DNA of 64,000 bases from Acidithiobacillus ferridurans (GCF_003966655.1 NZ_AP018795.1:2125501-2189500), one strand, 5' to 3'; positions 1 through 9,389 are shown, counted from the first letter of the stretch. Numbers and translations: made by a program. Notes: a model not told the origin generated them from the sequence alone.

Positions 1-1588
1 TGATGATGGTTTTGCGGCCGTGGAGAGCGCTGAGGGTCTCTGCGATGTGTTCTTCACTTTCGCTGTCGAGGTTGCTGGTGGCCTCGTCGAGGACCAGTAC
101 GGGGCGATCCAGATAGAGCGCGCGGGCGATGGCAAGCCGCTGGCGTTGTCCCCCGGAAAGATTGCCGCCATTACCCTTGATCAGCGTGTCCAGCCCGCCG
201 GTCTTGGCCAGAAAATCCCAGGTATGGGCCTGCCGTGCGGCGGCCTCGGCGCGTTCGCGATCCGGTTGCGCGTCGGCGTAGGCGATATTGCTAAGGGCGC
301 TGCCGGTGAAAAGTACAGGCTCCTGGGCTACAAAGGCGAAATAGCTGCGGTAATCGCCGGAAGGAAGTTCGCGGATGGATTGCCCCGCCACGGTGATGTC
401 TCCCCCACTGGGCGGCAGAAGGCCGAGCATCACCCGCGCCAGACTGGTTTTTCCACCACCGCTAGGACCGACTATGGCGGTCGTGCTCAACGGTGGTATG
501 GTGAACTGCAGTCCGCGCAAAATCGCTTCACCACTCATCTGCAGTTGGAGGTCGTGGCACTGCCAGGTGCCCCAGGGGCGCGGGATGGCGGAACGGGTAC
601 CGGATTCTGCGGGCTGATCCAGCCAGGCGAAAAGGCGATCTGCGGCCGAGAATCCCTGCTGCAGTTGATTGTTGGCCGAGGAAAGCTGGCGCAGCGGCTC
701 GTAGACCATCCCGAGCGCTGTCAGGAAACTGAAAAAGGCTCCGGTCGTCATGCCGCCGTTCACCACCTGACTGCCGCCCAGATAGATGATGGCCCCGATG
801 CCCAGTGCGGCGATCATTTCCATGATAGGGACGGTCGCCTTCTGGATACGGGCGATCTGCATCATCAGGTCGAAATAGCGTCGCGCCTGAACACCGAACC
901 GTTGCGCCTCGAAGGCTTCACTGCCCTGACTTTTGATGACCTCGGCGCCACGCAGGCTCTGGGAGAACTGATCCATGATCTGGCCCATCTGCTCCTGCTG
1001 GCGCTCGCCGCGCTGGCGCAATTTATGCCCGAAACGAATCAGGGGATAAAATGCGATGGGCAGGGTGACGAAGCTGATGAGCGCCAGCTTCCAGCTCATG
1101 TAAAACACCACCGCCATCAGCGCGATGATCTGGAAGGTGGATAGAAAGAAGCGCGCCAGCACCGACAACCCCTGCTGCAACAAGGTCAGGTCCAGACTCA
1201 TCCGGGACAGGGTGCTGCCGTGACTGTTATCGATCAGGACGCCGAGGGGCAGACGCAGGGTGTGGGCGAACAGACGTTCGCGCAGGTGTCGCAAAATGTC
1301 TTCTTCCACCCGGGCGAGGGTGATGGCCTGCAGGTAGTCGGCGCTCCCCTTGACCGCGTAGATCGCGATGACACCCAAGGGCAGCCAGATAAGCATGTCG
1401 GCGTTGCGGTCGATGAATATCCGGTCGAGGACCGGCTTGATCATGTAGGCCACTCCGCCCGTGGCCGCGCCCGAAATCACCATGAACAGCATGGCGACGG
1501 CGACGCGTCCCCGGTACGCGCGAACCAGGCTGAGCAGGCGGTAAAAGCTGGGAGAACGGAGCGCGGCGCGCGCGCCGGCGTCACTCAC
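1..1588 (-). CDS. msbA: MsbA-type lipid A/phospholipid flippase ABC transporter (3' end outside window)
   Basis: About 529 residues are visible; the C-terminus runs off the left edge. MsbA is a homodimeric inner-membrane exporter that flips lipid A-core across the inner membrane. The N-terminal half is a six-helix ABC exporter domain. The C-terminal half carries Walker A GPSGGGKT (about residue 373), signature LSGGQRQR (about 474) and Walker [10 protein letters not shown] (about 494). The chosen start is GTG at 1588, which overlaps the fdxA stop as GTGA, so translation is probably coupled to fdxA. No break is seen. A related multidrug exporter of the same family is possible, but the N-terminal sequence favours MsbA. 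Confidence 0.88.
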   Translation of the reverse strand, partial: MSDAGARAALRSPSFYRLLSLVRAYRGRVAVAMLFMVISGAATGGVAYMIKPVLDRIFIDRNADMLIWLPLGVIAIYAVKGSADYLQAITLARVEEDILRHLRERLFAHTLRLPLGVLIDNSHGSTLSRMSLDLTLLQQGLSVLARFFLSTFQIIALMAVVFYMSWKLALISFVTLPIAFYPLIRFGHKLRQRGERQQEQMGQIMDQFSQSLRGAEVIKSQGSEAFEAQRFGVQARRYFDLMMQIARIQKATVPIMEMIAALGIGAIIYLGGSQVVNGGMTTGAFFSFLTALGMVYEPLRQLSSANNQLQQGFSAADRLFAWLDQPAESGTRSAIPRPWGTWQCHDLQLQMSGEAILRGLQFTIPPLSTTAIVGPSGGGKTSLARVMLGLLPPSGGDITVAGQSIRELPSGDYRSYFAFVAQEPVLFTGSALSNIAYADAQPDRERAEAAARQAHTWDFLAKTGGLDTLIKGNGGNLSGGQRQRLAIARALYLDRPVLVLDEATSNLDSESEEHIAETLSALHGRKTII

Positions 1589-1908
1589 TCTTCGAGCAGT
1601 CCCCGTTTATCCTTGACGTTCAGCCAGGCATCGGCATCTTCCGGCGCGGCCTTTTTCTGGATGATGGCCGGCCAGATCTTGGCAAGACGGGCGTTGATTT
1701 CTTCAAATACTTTCTGACCATCCGGCAAGTCGTCATCGCGGAAAATGGCGCCCGCGGGACATTCCGGTTCGCAGAGGGTGCAATCGATGCACTCGTCGGG
1801 GTCGATGACCAGGAAATTCGGCCCTTCGCGGAAACAGTCCACCGGGCAGACGTCCACACAGTCCGTATATTTGCACTTGATACAAGATTCAGTCACCACA
1901 TAAGTCAT
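1585..1908 (-). CDS. fdxA: FdxA-type 7Fe-8S ferredoxin
   Basis: A 107-residue soluble electron carrier. The cysteines are C9-x2-C12-x4-C17-x3-C21-P and C40-x2-C43-x2-C46-x3-C50-P, the pattern of the ferredoxin family holding one 3Fe-4S and one 4Fe-4S cluster. A C-terminal tail of about 55 residues is usual for FdxA. The ATG at 1908 was chosen because GAGGAG lies nine bases upstream; a GTG six codons earlier lacks such a site. It is the first gene of a two-gene unit with msbA, to which it is joined by a 4-base overlap. Electron partners cannot be read from the sequence. Confidence 0.93.
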   Translation of the reverse strand: MTYVVTESCIKCKYTDCVDVCPVDCFREGPNFLVIDPDECIDCTLCEPECPAGAIFRDDDLPDGQKVFEEINARLAKIWPAIIQKKAAPEDADAWLNVKDKRGLLEE

Positions 1909-2119
1909 GGGGGCGGAGCTCCTCACGGTTGAGTCTGATGAATTATAGCCGGGTGTGCCGGCGGGTTGCGGGTCTATTCTAGCCTAAGGCGGCAGTGCTG
2001 CCCACTAGTTAGGGGGCGGATTCGGGAAAGGCAGACTAGCAGGAATAGCTGCCCCGGAGGTGGGTTGGAAAATAGATAAAATTAGACTAATATTACATGG
2101 CGTCGCAAGCTAAGGGCGT

Positions 2120-2150
2120 TTGGCAGGGTGCGAAAAACTTCTGCTATAGT
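2120..2150 (+). promoter_or_regulatory. Candidate sigma-70 promoter of the peroxiredoxin gene
   Basis: TTGGCA at 2120 and TATAGT at 2145 lie ahead of the peroxiredoxin gene; the 19-base spacer is long, or 17 if GCTATA at 2143 is used. No clear OxyR or Fur box was recognised. The divergent fdxA promoter must lie in the same 287-base gap. Confidence 0.35.
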
Positions 2151-2195
2151 GAAAACCCAGACTTTGTCCCGTCGTTTCAACAGAGGAGAAACCCA

Positions 2196-2798
2196 ATGGC
2201 CGTATTAGTAGGAAAAGCTGCCCCCGATTTTGTAGCCCCCGCAGTCATGCCAGATAACAGCATCAATGAAAAGTTTCAGTTTTCTCAGCATATTAAGGGA
2301 AAATATGCGGTTCTGTTCTTTTATCCCCTCGATTTTACCTTTGTCTGCCCCTCGGAAATTCTGGCGTTCAATCACCGCCTGAACGAGTTCAAATCCCGCA
2401 ATACGGAGGTCATCGCCTGCAGCGTGGACTCCCATTTCACCCATCTGGCCTGGAAGAACACGCCGGAAGAGAAGGGCGGTATCGGCCATATCCAGTTGCC
2501 TATGGTCGCCGATCTCTCCAAGAGCATCGCCCGCAACTACGATGTCCTGATCAACGATGAAGTTGCCCTGCGCGGTTCCTTTTTGATCGACCGTGAAGGC
2601 ATCGTGCGTCACGAGGTGGTCAATGACCTGCCCCTGGGCCGCAACATCGACGAAATGATCCGGATGGTGGACGCACTGCAATTCTCGGAAGAACACGGCG
2701 AAGTTTGCCCTGCCCAGTGGCAGAAGGGTAAAGCAGGCATGAAGCCGACCAGCGAAGGTGTCGCCGACTTTCTGGCGCATCACGGCAAAGAGCTCTGA
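2196..2798 (+). CDS. Typical 2-Cys peroxiredoxin (AhpC/TSA family)
   Basis: A 200-residue cytoplasmic thiol peroxidase that reduces H2O2 and organic hydroperoxides. The peroxidatic cysteine C51 sits in FTFVCPSE and the resolving cysteine C171 in EVCPAQW, so it is a typical 2-Cys enzyme working as a dimer or decamer. The start ATG at 2196 follows AGAGGAGA by five to six bases; an upstream in-frame ATG at 2097 would add 33 unconserved residues lacking a ribosome site. It is monocistronic: it diverges from fdxA and is closed by a strong terminator. A role against metal- and oxygen-driven oxidative stress is inferred. Confidence 0.92.
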   Translation: MAVLVGKAAPDFVAPAVMPDNSINEKFQFSQHIKGKYAVLFFYPLDFTFVCPSEILAFNHRLNEFKSRNTEVIACSVDSHFTHLAWKNTPEEKGGIGHIQLPMVADLSKSIARNYDVLINDEVALRGSFLIDREGIVRHEVVNDLPLGRNIDEMIRMVDALQFSEEHGEVCPAQWQKGKAGMKPTSEGVADFLAHHGKEL

Positions 2799-2859
2799 CT
2801 GCCGGTCACTGTTGAGGTCCCCGGTCTGGACGGACGCGGGGATGTGCCGAAGTGAGAAG

Positions 2860-2889
2860 AGCCCGGACGCCAGTCGTCCGGGCTTTTTT
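2860..2889 (+). terminator. Rho-independent terminator after the peroxiredoxin gene
   Basis: A 10-bp perfect stem AGCCCGGACG/CGTCCGGGCT with a 5-base loop is followed by six T. The opposite strand lacks an equally good T run, but the hairpin lies just beyond the end of the converging gene and may serve both. Confidence 0.85.
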
Positions 2890-2896
2890 CCGGGTC

Positions 2897-3622
2897 TCAG
2901 TGCAGGCCGTGTCCGGCCCCTTCCGCCGCTTCCATCATCACCGCCCTTACCGCGTCGGGAAAATCCCCCTGTGCCATCTGCTGTGTTCCCTCCTGAAAGA
3001 AGCGGGGGGCATCGGCGGGCAAGTGGTGAATGATGGCCGCAAAAGCCTTGCGCATTTCCACAGGGTCATGGGCACGCGTCGCGGTAATCCCCCAGTTCAG
3101 CAGCAGGATGCGCCAGGGGCGGTGCGGGTCTGCGCCTTCCAGATCGGCAGCGTAGTCCGCTGCGGCGGCTTCTTTCACCTCGCCCGTCAAGCGAGCGAGG
3201 GGCCGCAGTTCGGCGGGCTCGGCGCGGCCGTTGGCCAGAATGGCCAGACCGTTGACCACCGGTTCCAAGGTATGGATGAGGCCGTGTTGATGGCATACCC
3301 ACGCGGCGATACTGACGGTGATCATTTCCAGGGCGGTTTTCGCCGGGCGTTCACCCAGACGGTCGGCCCAGGTGGCGAGATCCATCAGCAAACCGATGGC
3401 AAGGTCACCGACGCGCTCCGCTTCGTCGTCGGGCAGGGTAGGATCCCAGGAGGCCACATCCGTCGTCAGCACCTTGAAAAGCTGGCGCAGGGCGTCCACG
3501 ATGAGCGGCGGGGTGATCTGTTCTCCGGTGGCAATGCCGCTCGCCGCAAAGGCACCGAGAACGGGTTTGGCGTATTGTTCAAAGCGCTGTTGTGCGCCCG
3601 CTATGTCCAGAATGAGAGCCAC
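2897..3622 (-). CDS. Conserved-looking hypothetical protein
   Basis: A 241-residue soluble, alanine-rich and probably all-helical protein with no signal peptide or membrane segment. No family was recognised. The GTG start at 3622 is supported by GGAGG five bases upstream. It faces the peroxiredoxin gene across the shared terminator and diverges from the PHP phosphoesterase gene. Histidines and tryptophans are scattered without an obvious catalytic motif. Codon use and GC match the neighbours, so it is probably a resident chromosomal gene. Confidence 0.7.
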   Translation of the reverse strand: MALILDIAGAQQRFEQYAKPVLGAFAASGIATGEQITPPLIVDALRQLFKVLTTDVASWDPTLPDDEAERVGDLAIGLLMDLATWADRLGERPAKTALEMITVSIAAWVCHQHGLIHTLEPVVNGLAILANGRAEPAELRPLARLTGEVKEAAAADYAADLEGADPHRPWRILLLNWGITATRAHDPVEMRKAFAAIIHHLPADAPRFFQEGTQQMAQGDFPDAVRAVMMEAAEGAGHGLH

Positions 3623-3726
3623 TGCTGCCTCCGATATGCCCCGATGAAGTTGAGCATGTTATGCTAGCACGGAATGTCGCCAGGTTTTGCAAAGGGCGAC
3701 TCCCCATTTTATCCAGGAACTTCCTC

Positions 3727-4587
3727 ATGGCGCAGCAATATCCTGTTTCTCCGGTCGATTTGCATATGCACTCCATGGCCTCCGATGGCACCATGACGCC
3801 TGCTGGCTTGGTGCAGCGGGTGCATGGGGCGGGAGTGCGTGTCATGGCACTGACGGACCATGACAACACGGCGGGGTTGGAGGAGGCCGCGTTAGAGGCC
3901 GAGGCACTGGATATCCGACTCATCCCCGGCGTGGAAATCTCCAGCGAATGGGAAACCCAGGGCATCCATATCGTCGGTCTCTTCGTTGATCCGAAAAACA
4001 GCGTCTTACAGGAAGGACTGAGCCGGATCATGGCGTTCCGCGACTGGCGCGCCATGGAGATCGACCGCTTGCTGGCAAATGCCGGTATTCCCGGCGCAGA
4101 AGCCGGAGCGCGGGCGATGGCGGGCAGTCGGATGGTGGGGCGCAGCCACTTTGGGCGCTGGCTGGTGCGCGAGGGGCGTTGTGCAGACGCGAATGAGGCC
4201 TTTGGCAAATATTTGGGGCGTGGTTGCAAGGCCTATGTGCCCAGTGACTGGATTCCCATGACCGAGGTGGTCGGCTGGATCCATGCAGCGGGCGGATATG
4301 CCGTTCTCGCCCACCCCGGTCGCTATAAGCTCAGCGGAACCAGATTGCGCGCTCTGCTCAGCGCATTTCGGGACGCGGGCGGCGTCGGTCTCGAGGTCTG
4401 TACCGGCAGTCAGGCAGCCGGTGATCGTGAGCATCTCGGGCGCCTGGCACAACAGTTGGGCATGGCCGGTTCCGTGGGTTCCGACTTTCATGGTCCGGAC
4501 GCCGGCCACGCGGCCATCGGCCATCTGCTACCCCTGCCCGACGGTGTGGAGCCAGTCTGGGAGCGCGCCGGTATTCACCTTTACTAA
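3727..4587 (+). CDS. PHP-domain phosphoesterase (RNase AM / nucleoside 3',5'-bisphosphatase type)
   Basis: A 286-residue protein opening with the PHP metal-binding signature DLHMHSMASDG (residues 12-22) and TDHDN (about 44-48), with later histidines at LAHPG and DFHG. These are the metal ligands of the YciV/TrpH family, which removes phosphate from nucleoside 3',5'-bisphosphates and trims RNA 5' ends. The start at 3727 follows AGGAA at 3713; the upstream ATG at 3661 has no ribosome site. In other proteobacteria this family often sits near trp or tRNA-modification genes; here a permease gene follows after about 100 bases. Confidence 0.85.
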   Translation: MAQQYPVSPVDLHMHSMASDGTMTPAGLVQRVHGAGVRVMALTDHDNTAGLEEAALEAEALDIRLIPGVEISSEWETQGIHIVGLFVDPKNSVLQEGLSRIMAFRDWRAMEIDRLLANAGIPGAEAGARAMAGSRMVGRSHFGRWLVREGRCADANEAFGKYLGRGCKAYVPSDWIPMTEVVGWIHAAGGYAVLAHPGRYKLSGTRLRALLSAFRDAGGVGLEVCTGSQAAGDREHLGRLAQQLGMAGSVGSDFHGPDAGHAAIGHLLPLPDGVEPVWERAGIHLY

Positions 4588-4686
4588 GCGGCCAATCCTG
4601 CAAGGGTTTTTGGGCGCTCCGCGCATTTTCAACGGCAGGGTACTGTGGTAGCTTTGCTCTCCATTGCGGATTCACATCAGGGGAAG

Positions 4687-5727
4687 ATGGTGCAAAACAG
4701 TCAAAAGTCAACCAGCTACGCCAATTTGGGCACGTTCGTGTTGCTGCTGGTCTACGCTGGCGCCGCATACACCCTCAGCCCCTTCGCAGGTCCCCTGCTG
4801 ATGGGGGCGGTGCTGACGACGGTGGGCTGGCCCTGGCAATTGCGTCTGGAGCGTGCCTTCCACATGCCGCGCTGGCTGGGTTCCCTGGTCCATGCCCTGG
4901 TGTGGGTGGCGATCATCATCATTCCGGCGGTCATTATTGTAGATTCGGTCCTGCCCCAGTTGGCACTGCTGATTTCCCGCTGGCAGTCGGGTGGTCCCCT
5001 TGTCGTCGTGCCGCCGGAGGTGATGAAAATTCCCTATGTGGGTCACTGGTTGCTCGGCCACCTGCGCGGGCTGAACGGTGCCTACCTCTCCGCGCTGGTG
5101 AGCACGCATTCCGGCATCATCACCGATTCTCTGAGCCAACTCTGGATATTCACCCTGCACACGTTTTTTGCCGCGCTGACGGTGTTTGCGCTGGCCCTCC
5201 ACGGTGAACGTCTGACGGAGGCGTTGCGCCTTGGGGCCGGACAAATATGGGGCAGTGATCGCGGCAATCGTTTTTTGGCCGCCAGTCGGGATGCGGCGCG
5301 CTCGGTGCTGATCGGCCTCATCGGTGTAGGTGTGGTAGAGGGCATGTTTATCGGTATTGCCTACGCCGTTGCCGGACTGGGTATGTGGCCCCTCTGGCTG
5401 GTTGCCACGGCGCTGATATCCCCTATCCCTTTCGGGGCGACGGCGGTAGTCGGCGCTGCCACCCTGTGGCTCGCTTTTACGGGGCATTGGTTTGCCGGTC
5501 TGCTCGTCCTGATCTGGGGGCTGATCGTGATTACCGCAGCGGACCTGGTGGTTCGCCCGCTGCTCACCGGTTCGCAGACGCAAGCCCCTTTCTTTCTGGT
5601 GTTCTTCAGCATCCTTGGCGGCGCCGAGGCGTTCGGTCTGATTGGCCTGATTATCGGACCCATTCTGGTGCTGCTGGCGCGTGGCGTGTGGCGCGCATGG
5701 GAGCGGCGCGTTCGCCTTCAGGAGTAG
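4687..5727 (+). CDS. AI-2E family (PerM/YdiK-like) integral membrane transporter
   Basis: A 346-residue polytopic inner-membrane protein with about eight hydrophobic segments and the family C-terminal glycine-rich region (VFFSILGGAEAFGLIGL). The AI-2E family includes permeases proposed to export autoinducer-2 or act as Na+/H+ antiporters; the substrate here is unknown. The start is uncertain: ATG 4687 has AGGGG very close upstream, while GTG 4645 would add 14 residues. The segments around residues 75-95 and 215-330 match the usual two blocks of helices. No operon partner is clear; a separate small gene follows 105 bases later. Confidence 0.82.
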   Translation: MVQNSQKSTSYANLGTFVLLLVYAGAAYTLSPFAGPLLMGAVLTTVGWPWQLRLERAFHMPRWLGSLVHALVWVAIIIIPAVIIVDSVLPQLALLISRWQSGGPLVVVPPEVMKIPYVGHWLLGHLRGLNGAYLSALVSTHSGIITDSLSQLWIFTLHTFFAALTVFALALHGERLTEALRLGAGQIWGSDRGNRFLAASRDAARSVLIGLIGVGVVEGMFIGIAYAVAGLGMWPLWLVATALISPIPFGATAVVGAATLWLAFTGHWFAGLLVLIWGLIVITAADLVVRPLLTGSQTQAPFFLVFFSILGGAEAFGLIGLIIGPILVLLARGVWRAWERRVRLQE

Positions 5728-5832
5728 CTGGCCAATCTGGGTGATTGGGGAACTGTACAGGCTTCCCGTCTATCCAACCAATGGGTATTATCTTTACGAC
5801 GGCTATCACTGCAGTTACATCAGGAGCGAATC

Positions 5833-6255
5833 ATGGACTACTCAATGTTGGATCAACAATACAATCAGTTGCAGCAACAGACCCAGAATAACCTACAGGC
5901 CTTGCAGCAGGTGGCCGGACGGGTGAACGCCATGGCGCCCGATAATATCACCGGGCGCGAGATCAGTATGGAATTGCGCGGCCTGGCCATGAATTTGCAG
6001 CAACAGCAACAGAATGTAGGGATGATGCTGCAGCAGATGGCGCAGCATATCCAGCAACTGGAAATGCAGATGCAGGCGATGGGACAGGGTGGAATGAACC
6101 CCAATATGGGACAGCAGCGTCCCTGGAATGCACCAATGCAGGGGCAGCCAGGTATGGGGAGCGGTTTCCTGGGTAATGTCATGACCGGTTTGGGGTTGGG
6201 TGCCGGCTTCGCGGTGGCGGACAATATCGTTGATGATATCTTCGACAGCTTCTAG
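5833..6255 (+). CDS. Gln/Met-rich small protein of unknown function
   Basis: A 140-residue protein with a clear ribosome site (AGGAGC, 7 bases before ATG). Residues 1-85 are Gln-rich with heptad-like spacing and probably form coiled coil. Residues 85-115 are Gly/Pro/Met/Asn-rich. The C-terminus has a short glycine-rich hydrophobic stretch (GFLGNVMTGLGLGAGFAVAD) resembling glycine-zipper tails of DUF2076-like periplasmic proteins, and ends in acidic DDIFDSF. No signal peptide is visible. The function is not recognised; membrane association through the tail is an inference. Confidence 0.72.
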   Translation: MDYSMLDQQYNQLQQQTQNNLQALQQVAGRVNAMAPDNITGREISMELRGLAMNLQQQQQNVGMMLQQMAQHIQQLEMQMQAMGQGGMNPNMGQQRPWNAPMQGQPGMGSGFLGNVMTGLGLGAGFAVADNIVDDIFDSF

Positions 6256-6308
6256 GTCGAAATGTGGATTGCTCGTTTTGACGGTTTTCTGCAGATAGCG
6301 TCCTGCCC

Positions 6309-6776
6309 ATGACGCTACCGTTGCCGGTCTATCTGGATCTGGAATCGCGGATTCTTGCCTGGGCCGCAGGGCAGGGGTGGAGGTTGCAGCGTACCGGCCC
6401 TTTGCGGCGGGATGAATGGCCGCTGCCGCGCCTGGAGTTTCTGCGCGAGGGGAGGTTGGCCTCGGACGAGTGGGACGTTGCGTTGGCTGCCTGTCCCCTG
6501 TTCGCAAGGGCTGCCTCCGGGCAACGGGAGGCATGGAGTCCTGAAGGCATCAGGATTAAATTTTATCAGGCCCCGACTGAGTTTCTGGGGTTTGCGCAGA
6601 TCGCCCACACCGGACCGGCTGGGTTTGTCGCTGCCTGTCGCCAACTGCCCGGCTGGGATGAGGCACCGGCACCCGACGAGGTAACTGCATTTGCTCGCGT
6701 CGGACTGCCTTATATACCACCCTCCCGGCGTCCTCTGGAAGGGCTTGCGATGTTGGCTGGAGCTGCGTGTGAGTAA
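6309..6776 (+). CDS. Hypothetical protein upstream of and overlapping rlmB
   Basis: A 155-residue soluble protein rich in Trp, Pro and Arg, with no recognised domain. No good ribosome site precedes ATG 6309. Its stop overlaps the rlmB GTG start by 8 bases, so the two are probably co-translated. A reading frame that ends exactly over the next start argues that it is a true gene. Its neighbourhood of RNA-methylation and nuclease genes gives only a weak hint of function. Confidence 0.62.
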   Translation: MTLPLPVYLDLESRILAWAAGQGWRLQRTGPLRRDEWPLPRLEFLREGRLASDEWDVALAACPLFARAASGQREAWSPEGIRIKFYQAPTEFLGFAQIAHTGPAGFVAACRQLPGWDEAPAPDEVTAFARVGLPYIPPSRRPLEGLAMLAGAACE

Positions 6777-7536
6777 AGAATCCCTTTATGGAATCCATGC
6801 GGTCAGCGCGGCACTGGATGCGGAAGAGTTGCTGGAACTCTGGGTTGCCGTCGAGCGGCGGGCAGATGAGCGCATTGCACTTTTGGTGCAGAAGGCTGCA
6901 GAACAGTGTCTGCCGGTGCAGGAATGGCGGAGTTCGGCGCTAGGACGGAAACTGAACACCGGCCGGCACCAGGGCGTGGGCGGTTTGCTGCGCGACTTTC
7001 CCGGACAAGATTTGGAGACGATCCTCGCGCAACTGAACGACCGTGGTTTTTTGCTGGTGCTGGATGGTGTGCTCGATCCCCATAACCTTGGGGCATGCCT
7101 GCGCAGTGCGGAGGCAGCAGGGGTCGACGCGGTGATTCTGCCCGGGGATAACGCCTGCCCGGTCAATGCTACCGTACGCAAGGCGTCCGCCGGATCGGCG
7201 TCACGCGTTCCGGTCTGTACTGTGACTAATCTGTCGCGCACTCTGTCCTCGCTGCAGGAGGCGGGATTCTGGCTGGTCGGGATGGCAGGGGAGGGTTCCC
7301 GGAGTCTTTATGCGCTGGACCTCGATATGCCGCTGGTGATGGTGATGGGGGGTGAGGAGAAGGGCTTGCGCCGCCTTACCCGGGAACATTGCGATTACTT
7401 GGCGCATATTCCCATGATGGGAGCCATCGAAAGCCTGAACGTGTCCGTAGCTACCGGGATCTGCCTCTTCGAGGCGGCCCGGCAGAGGCGGAATCTGTCC
7501 CCCGCGCGGCCTGCCGGGCAGGAAAAATCCGCTTGA
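6769..7536 (+). CDS. rlmB: 23S rRNA 2'-O-ribose G2251 methyltransferase (SpoU/TrmH family)
   Basis: A 255-residue SPOUT methyltransferase. The N-terminal substrate-binding domain (1-75) starts SKESLYGIHAV. The SpoU domain carries DPHNLGACLRSAEAAG (motif 1), MGGEEKGL (motif 2) and ESLNVSVA (motif 3), which form the knotted S-adenosylmethionine site. RlmB methylates G2251 in the peptidyl-transferase P loop. The start is GTG at 6769, preceded by GGAG at six bases and overlapping the upstream gene. It heads a tightly packed run with tatD and a metallohydrolase. Confidence 0.93.
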   Translation: MSKESLYGIHAVSAALDAEELLELWVAVERRADERIALLVQKAAEQCLPVQEWRSSALGRKLNTGRHQGVGGLLRDFPGQDLETILAQLNDRGFLLVLDGVLDPHNLGACLRSAEAAGVDAVILPGDNACPVNATVRKASAGSASRVPVCTVTNLSRTLSSLQEAGFWLVGMAGEGSRSLYALDLDMPLVMVMGGEEKGLRRLTREHCDYLAHIPMMGAIESLNVSVATGICLFEAARQRRNLSPARPAGQEKSA

Positions 7537-7559
7537 ACCCGCTGGAAGGCCATTCCTAT

Positions 7560-8333
7560 ATGCTGGTAGATTCGCATTGTCATCTGGATTTCGAAGATTT
7601 TGACGCAGACCGATCTGAGATCCTGGCCCGTGCCCGGGCGGCGGGCGTGGGGGAAATGCTGATCGCTGCCGTCGTCGAGGCGCACTGGCCGCGGGTGCAG
7701 GCCCTTGCCGCCGGGCACGCCGGCGTATGGGCGGCAGTGGGAGTACACCCCAACGAACCGGTTGGGGCAGGGCCGGAATGGGAGCGTCTGCTGGTCGCGC
7801 TGGCCGCCGATAAGGTGGTCGCCGTCGGGGAGACCGGGCTGGATTATTACCGCAGTGAAGGGGACTTGTCCTGGCAACGGGAACGCTTTGCCCGGCATAT
7901 AGCGGCGGCCAAGGCCACAGGAAAGCCGTTGATCGTGCACACCCGAGCGGCGGCGGCAGACACCCTTGCCATGCTGCGCAGTGAAGATGCGGCGGCCGCC
8001 GGCGGCGTCATCCATTGCTTTACCGAAAACCAAGATTTTGCGCGGGCGGCCCTGGATATGGGTTTTTATATCTCCTTTTCCGGCATCGTGACGTTCAGGA
8101 AGTCCGTCGAATTGCAGGCGGTGGCCAAGATGCTGCCGGCGGATCGCCTGCTGGTGGAGACGGATGCGCCTTATCTGGCTCCCGAGCCGCGGCGCGGCAG
8201 GCGCAACGAGCCGGCTTTCGTGGCCCATGTCGCGGCCTTTCTCGCAGCGTTGCGGGGCGAGGCGCCGGAGGCCGTCGCCACGCAGACCACCGCCAATTTC
8301 CACGCCCTGTTCAGACACGCGGTGGCGTCATGA
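7560..8333 (+). CDS. tatD: TatD-family metal-dependent deoxyribonuclease
   Basis: A 257-residue TIM-barrel hydrolase. Metal ligands are seen in DSHCHLD near the N-terminus, GETGLDYY (Glu), IVHTRAA (His), IHCFTE (His) and VETDAPYL (Asp), the full TatD set. Family members are 3'-5' exonucleases or tRNA/DNA repair enzymes; YcfH/TatD subtypes cannot be told apart here. ATG 7560 is used, but a TTG at 7533 overlaps the rlmB stop and has AGGAAA upstream, so a nine-residue longer form coupled to rlmB is possible. The stop overlaps the next start as ATGA. Confidence 0.9.
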   Translation: MLVDSHCHLDFEDFDADRSEILARARAAGVGEMLIAAVVEAHWPRVQALAAGHAGVWAAVGVHPNEPVGAGPEWERLLVALAADKVVAVGETGLDYYRSEGDLSWQRERFARHIAAAKATGKPLIVHTRAAAADTLAMLRSEDAAAAGGVIHCFTENQDFARAALDMGFYISFSGIVTFRKSVELQAVAKMLPADRLLVETDAPYLAPEPRRGRRNEPAFVAHVAAFLAALRGEAPEAVATQTTANFHALFRHAVAS

Positions 8334-9088
8334 AGGTGGTCTTCCTCGGTACGGGATCCAGTGCCGGAACCCCCGTAATTGCCTGCCACTGCCCGGTTTG
8401 TCGTAGCGACGACCCGCGCAATCACCGCCTGCGGGCCAGCATCCTGGTGCGGGATGAAGGCGTTGATCTGCTGGTGGATACCGGTCCTGACCTGCGTCAG
8501 CAGATGCTGCGTGCCGGCGTGCAGTCGCTGACGGCCGTGCTCTATACCCATTTTCACGCCGATCATATCAACGGGGTGGACGATCTGCGCGCCTTCAATT
8601 TTGCACAGGAGGTGGTGATCCCCTGCTATGCGGATCAGCGCACGGCAGCGGAGCTGGAGAGCCGTTTCCGCTACTGTTTTCTGCCGCCGGATCTGGCCTG
8701 GGCGAAACCTTCCCTGTCCATGCACCGGATCGTATCGCCGCAGACCTTTGGCGGGGTTCGAGTGACGCCCATACCCGTGTTGCACGGTGATCTACCCATA
8801 CTCGGGTACCGTTTTAATGATGTGGCGTATCTGACGGATCTGAAAACGATTCCAGACGCCAGCCTGGATCTGCTGCGGGGTTTGAAAGTGTTGGTCCTGG
8901 ATTGTCTTCGTTATGAATATCACCCCACCCATCTGCATGTCGAAGAGGCCCGGTACTGGGCGCGCCGGATCGGCGCGGAACGAACCATTCTTACCCACAT
9001 GACCCATGACGTGGATTACGCGACATTGGCGACGGAGTTGCCGGAGGGCGTCATTCCCGCCAGTGATGGTATGGTCCTGGACCTTTAG
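8330..9088 (+). CDS. Metallo-beta-lactamase-fold phosphodiesterase (PhnP-like)
   Basis: A 252-residue protein with the MBL motif THFHADHINGVDD (near residue 73) and the N-terminal GTGSSAGTPVI typical of the PhnP/RNase Z-like branch. CHCPVC near the N-terminus may bind a structural zinc, as in PhnP. PhnP hydrolyses 5-phosphoribosyl 1,2-cyclic phosphate, but no C-P lyase genes are present, so the substrate is open. It is the last gene of the rlmB-tatD unit and starts by an ATGA overlap. Confidence 0.85.
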   Translation: MKVVFLGTGSSAGTPVIACHCPVCRSDDPRNHRLRASILVRDEGVDLLVDTGPDLRQQMLRAGVQSLTAVLYTHFHADHINGVDDLRAFNFAQEVVIPCYADQRTAAELESRFRYCFLPPDLAWAKPSLSMHRIVSPQTFGGVRVTPIPVLHGDLPILGYRFNDVAYLTDLKTIPDASLDLLRGLKVLVLDCLRYEYHPTHLHVEEARYWARRIGAERTILTHMTHDVDYATLATELPEGVIPASDGMVLDL

Positions 9089-9137
9089 CATCGGCATCTG
9101 CAGGACCGGCGCGTGCAAAGAGACACCCAGAAAAGGT

Positions 9138-9166
9138 TTGACATCATCCGCATGAATCCATATATT
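9138..9166 (+). promoter_or_regulatory. Near-consensus sigma-70 promoter of tRNA-Ala
   Basis: TTGACA at 9138-9143, a 17-base spacer and TATATT at 9161-9166. Transcription should begin just before the tRNA at 9177. The following bases are GC-rich (ACGCCGC), as expected for a stringently controlled stable-RNA promoter. Confidence 0.85.
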
Positions 9167-9176
9167 ACGCCGCATC

Positions 9177-9252
<76 letters not shown>

Positions 9253-9256
9253 AATC

Positions 9257-9279
9257 AAAAGGCTGACCAGCCTTTTTTT
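9257..9279 (+). terminator. Terminator of tRNA-Ala
   Basis: AAAAGGCT/AGCCTTTT forms an 8-bp stem around a GACC loop, followed by a T run, five bases after the tRNA CCA end. Confidence 0.82.
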
Positions 9280-9389
9280 CTCCCCGAAACGCAAAGCATG
9301 CATCTCACCTGTTCCTGACAGGACGCAATTCTTACAGGTAAAACTGATGGCGATATGGTGGCTGATTCTTTTGCTGACGAGGTTTTCCC

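Noticed and set aside
20-1144. Long plus-strand reading frame across the msbA region
   Set aside because: It is antisense to msbA, has no ribosome site and reads as low-complexity Gly/Asp/His sequence; the minus strand has full ABC motifs.
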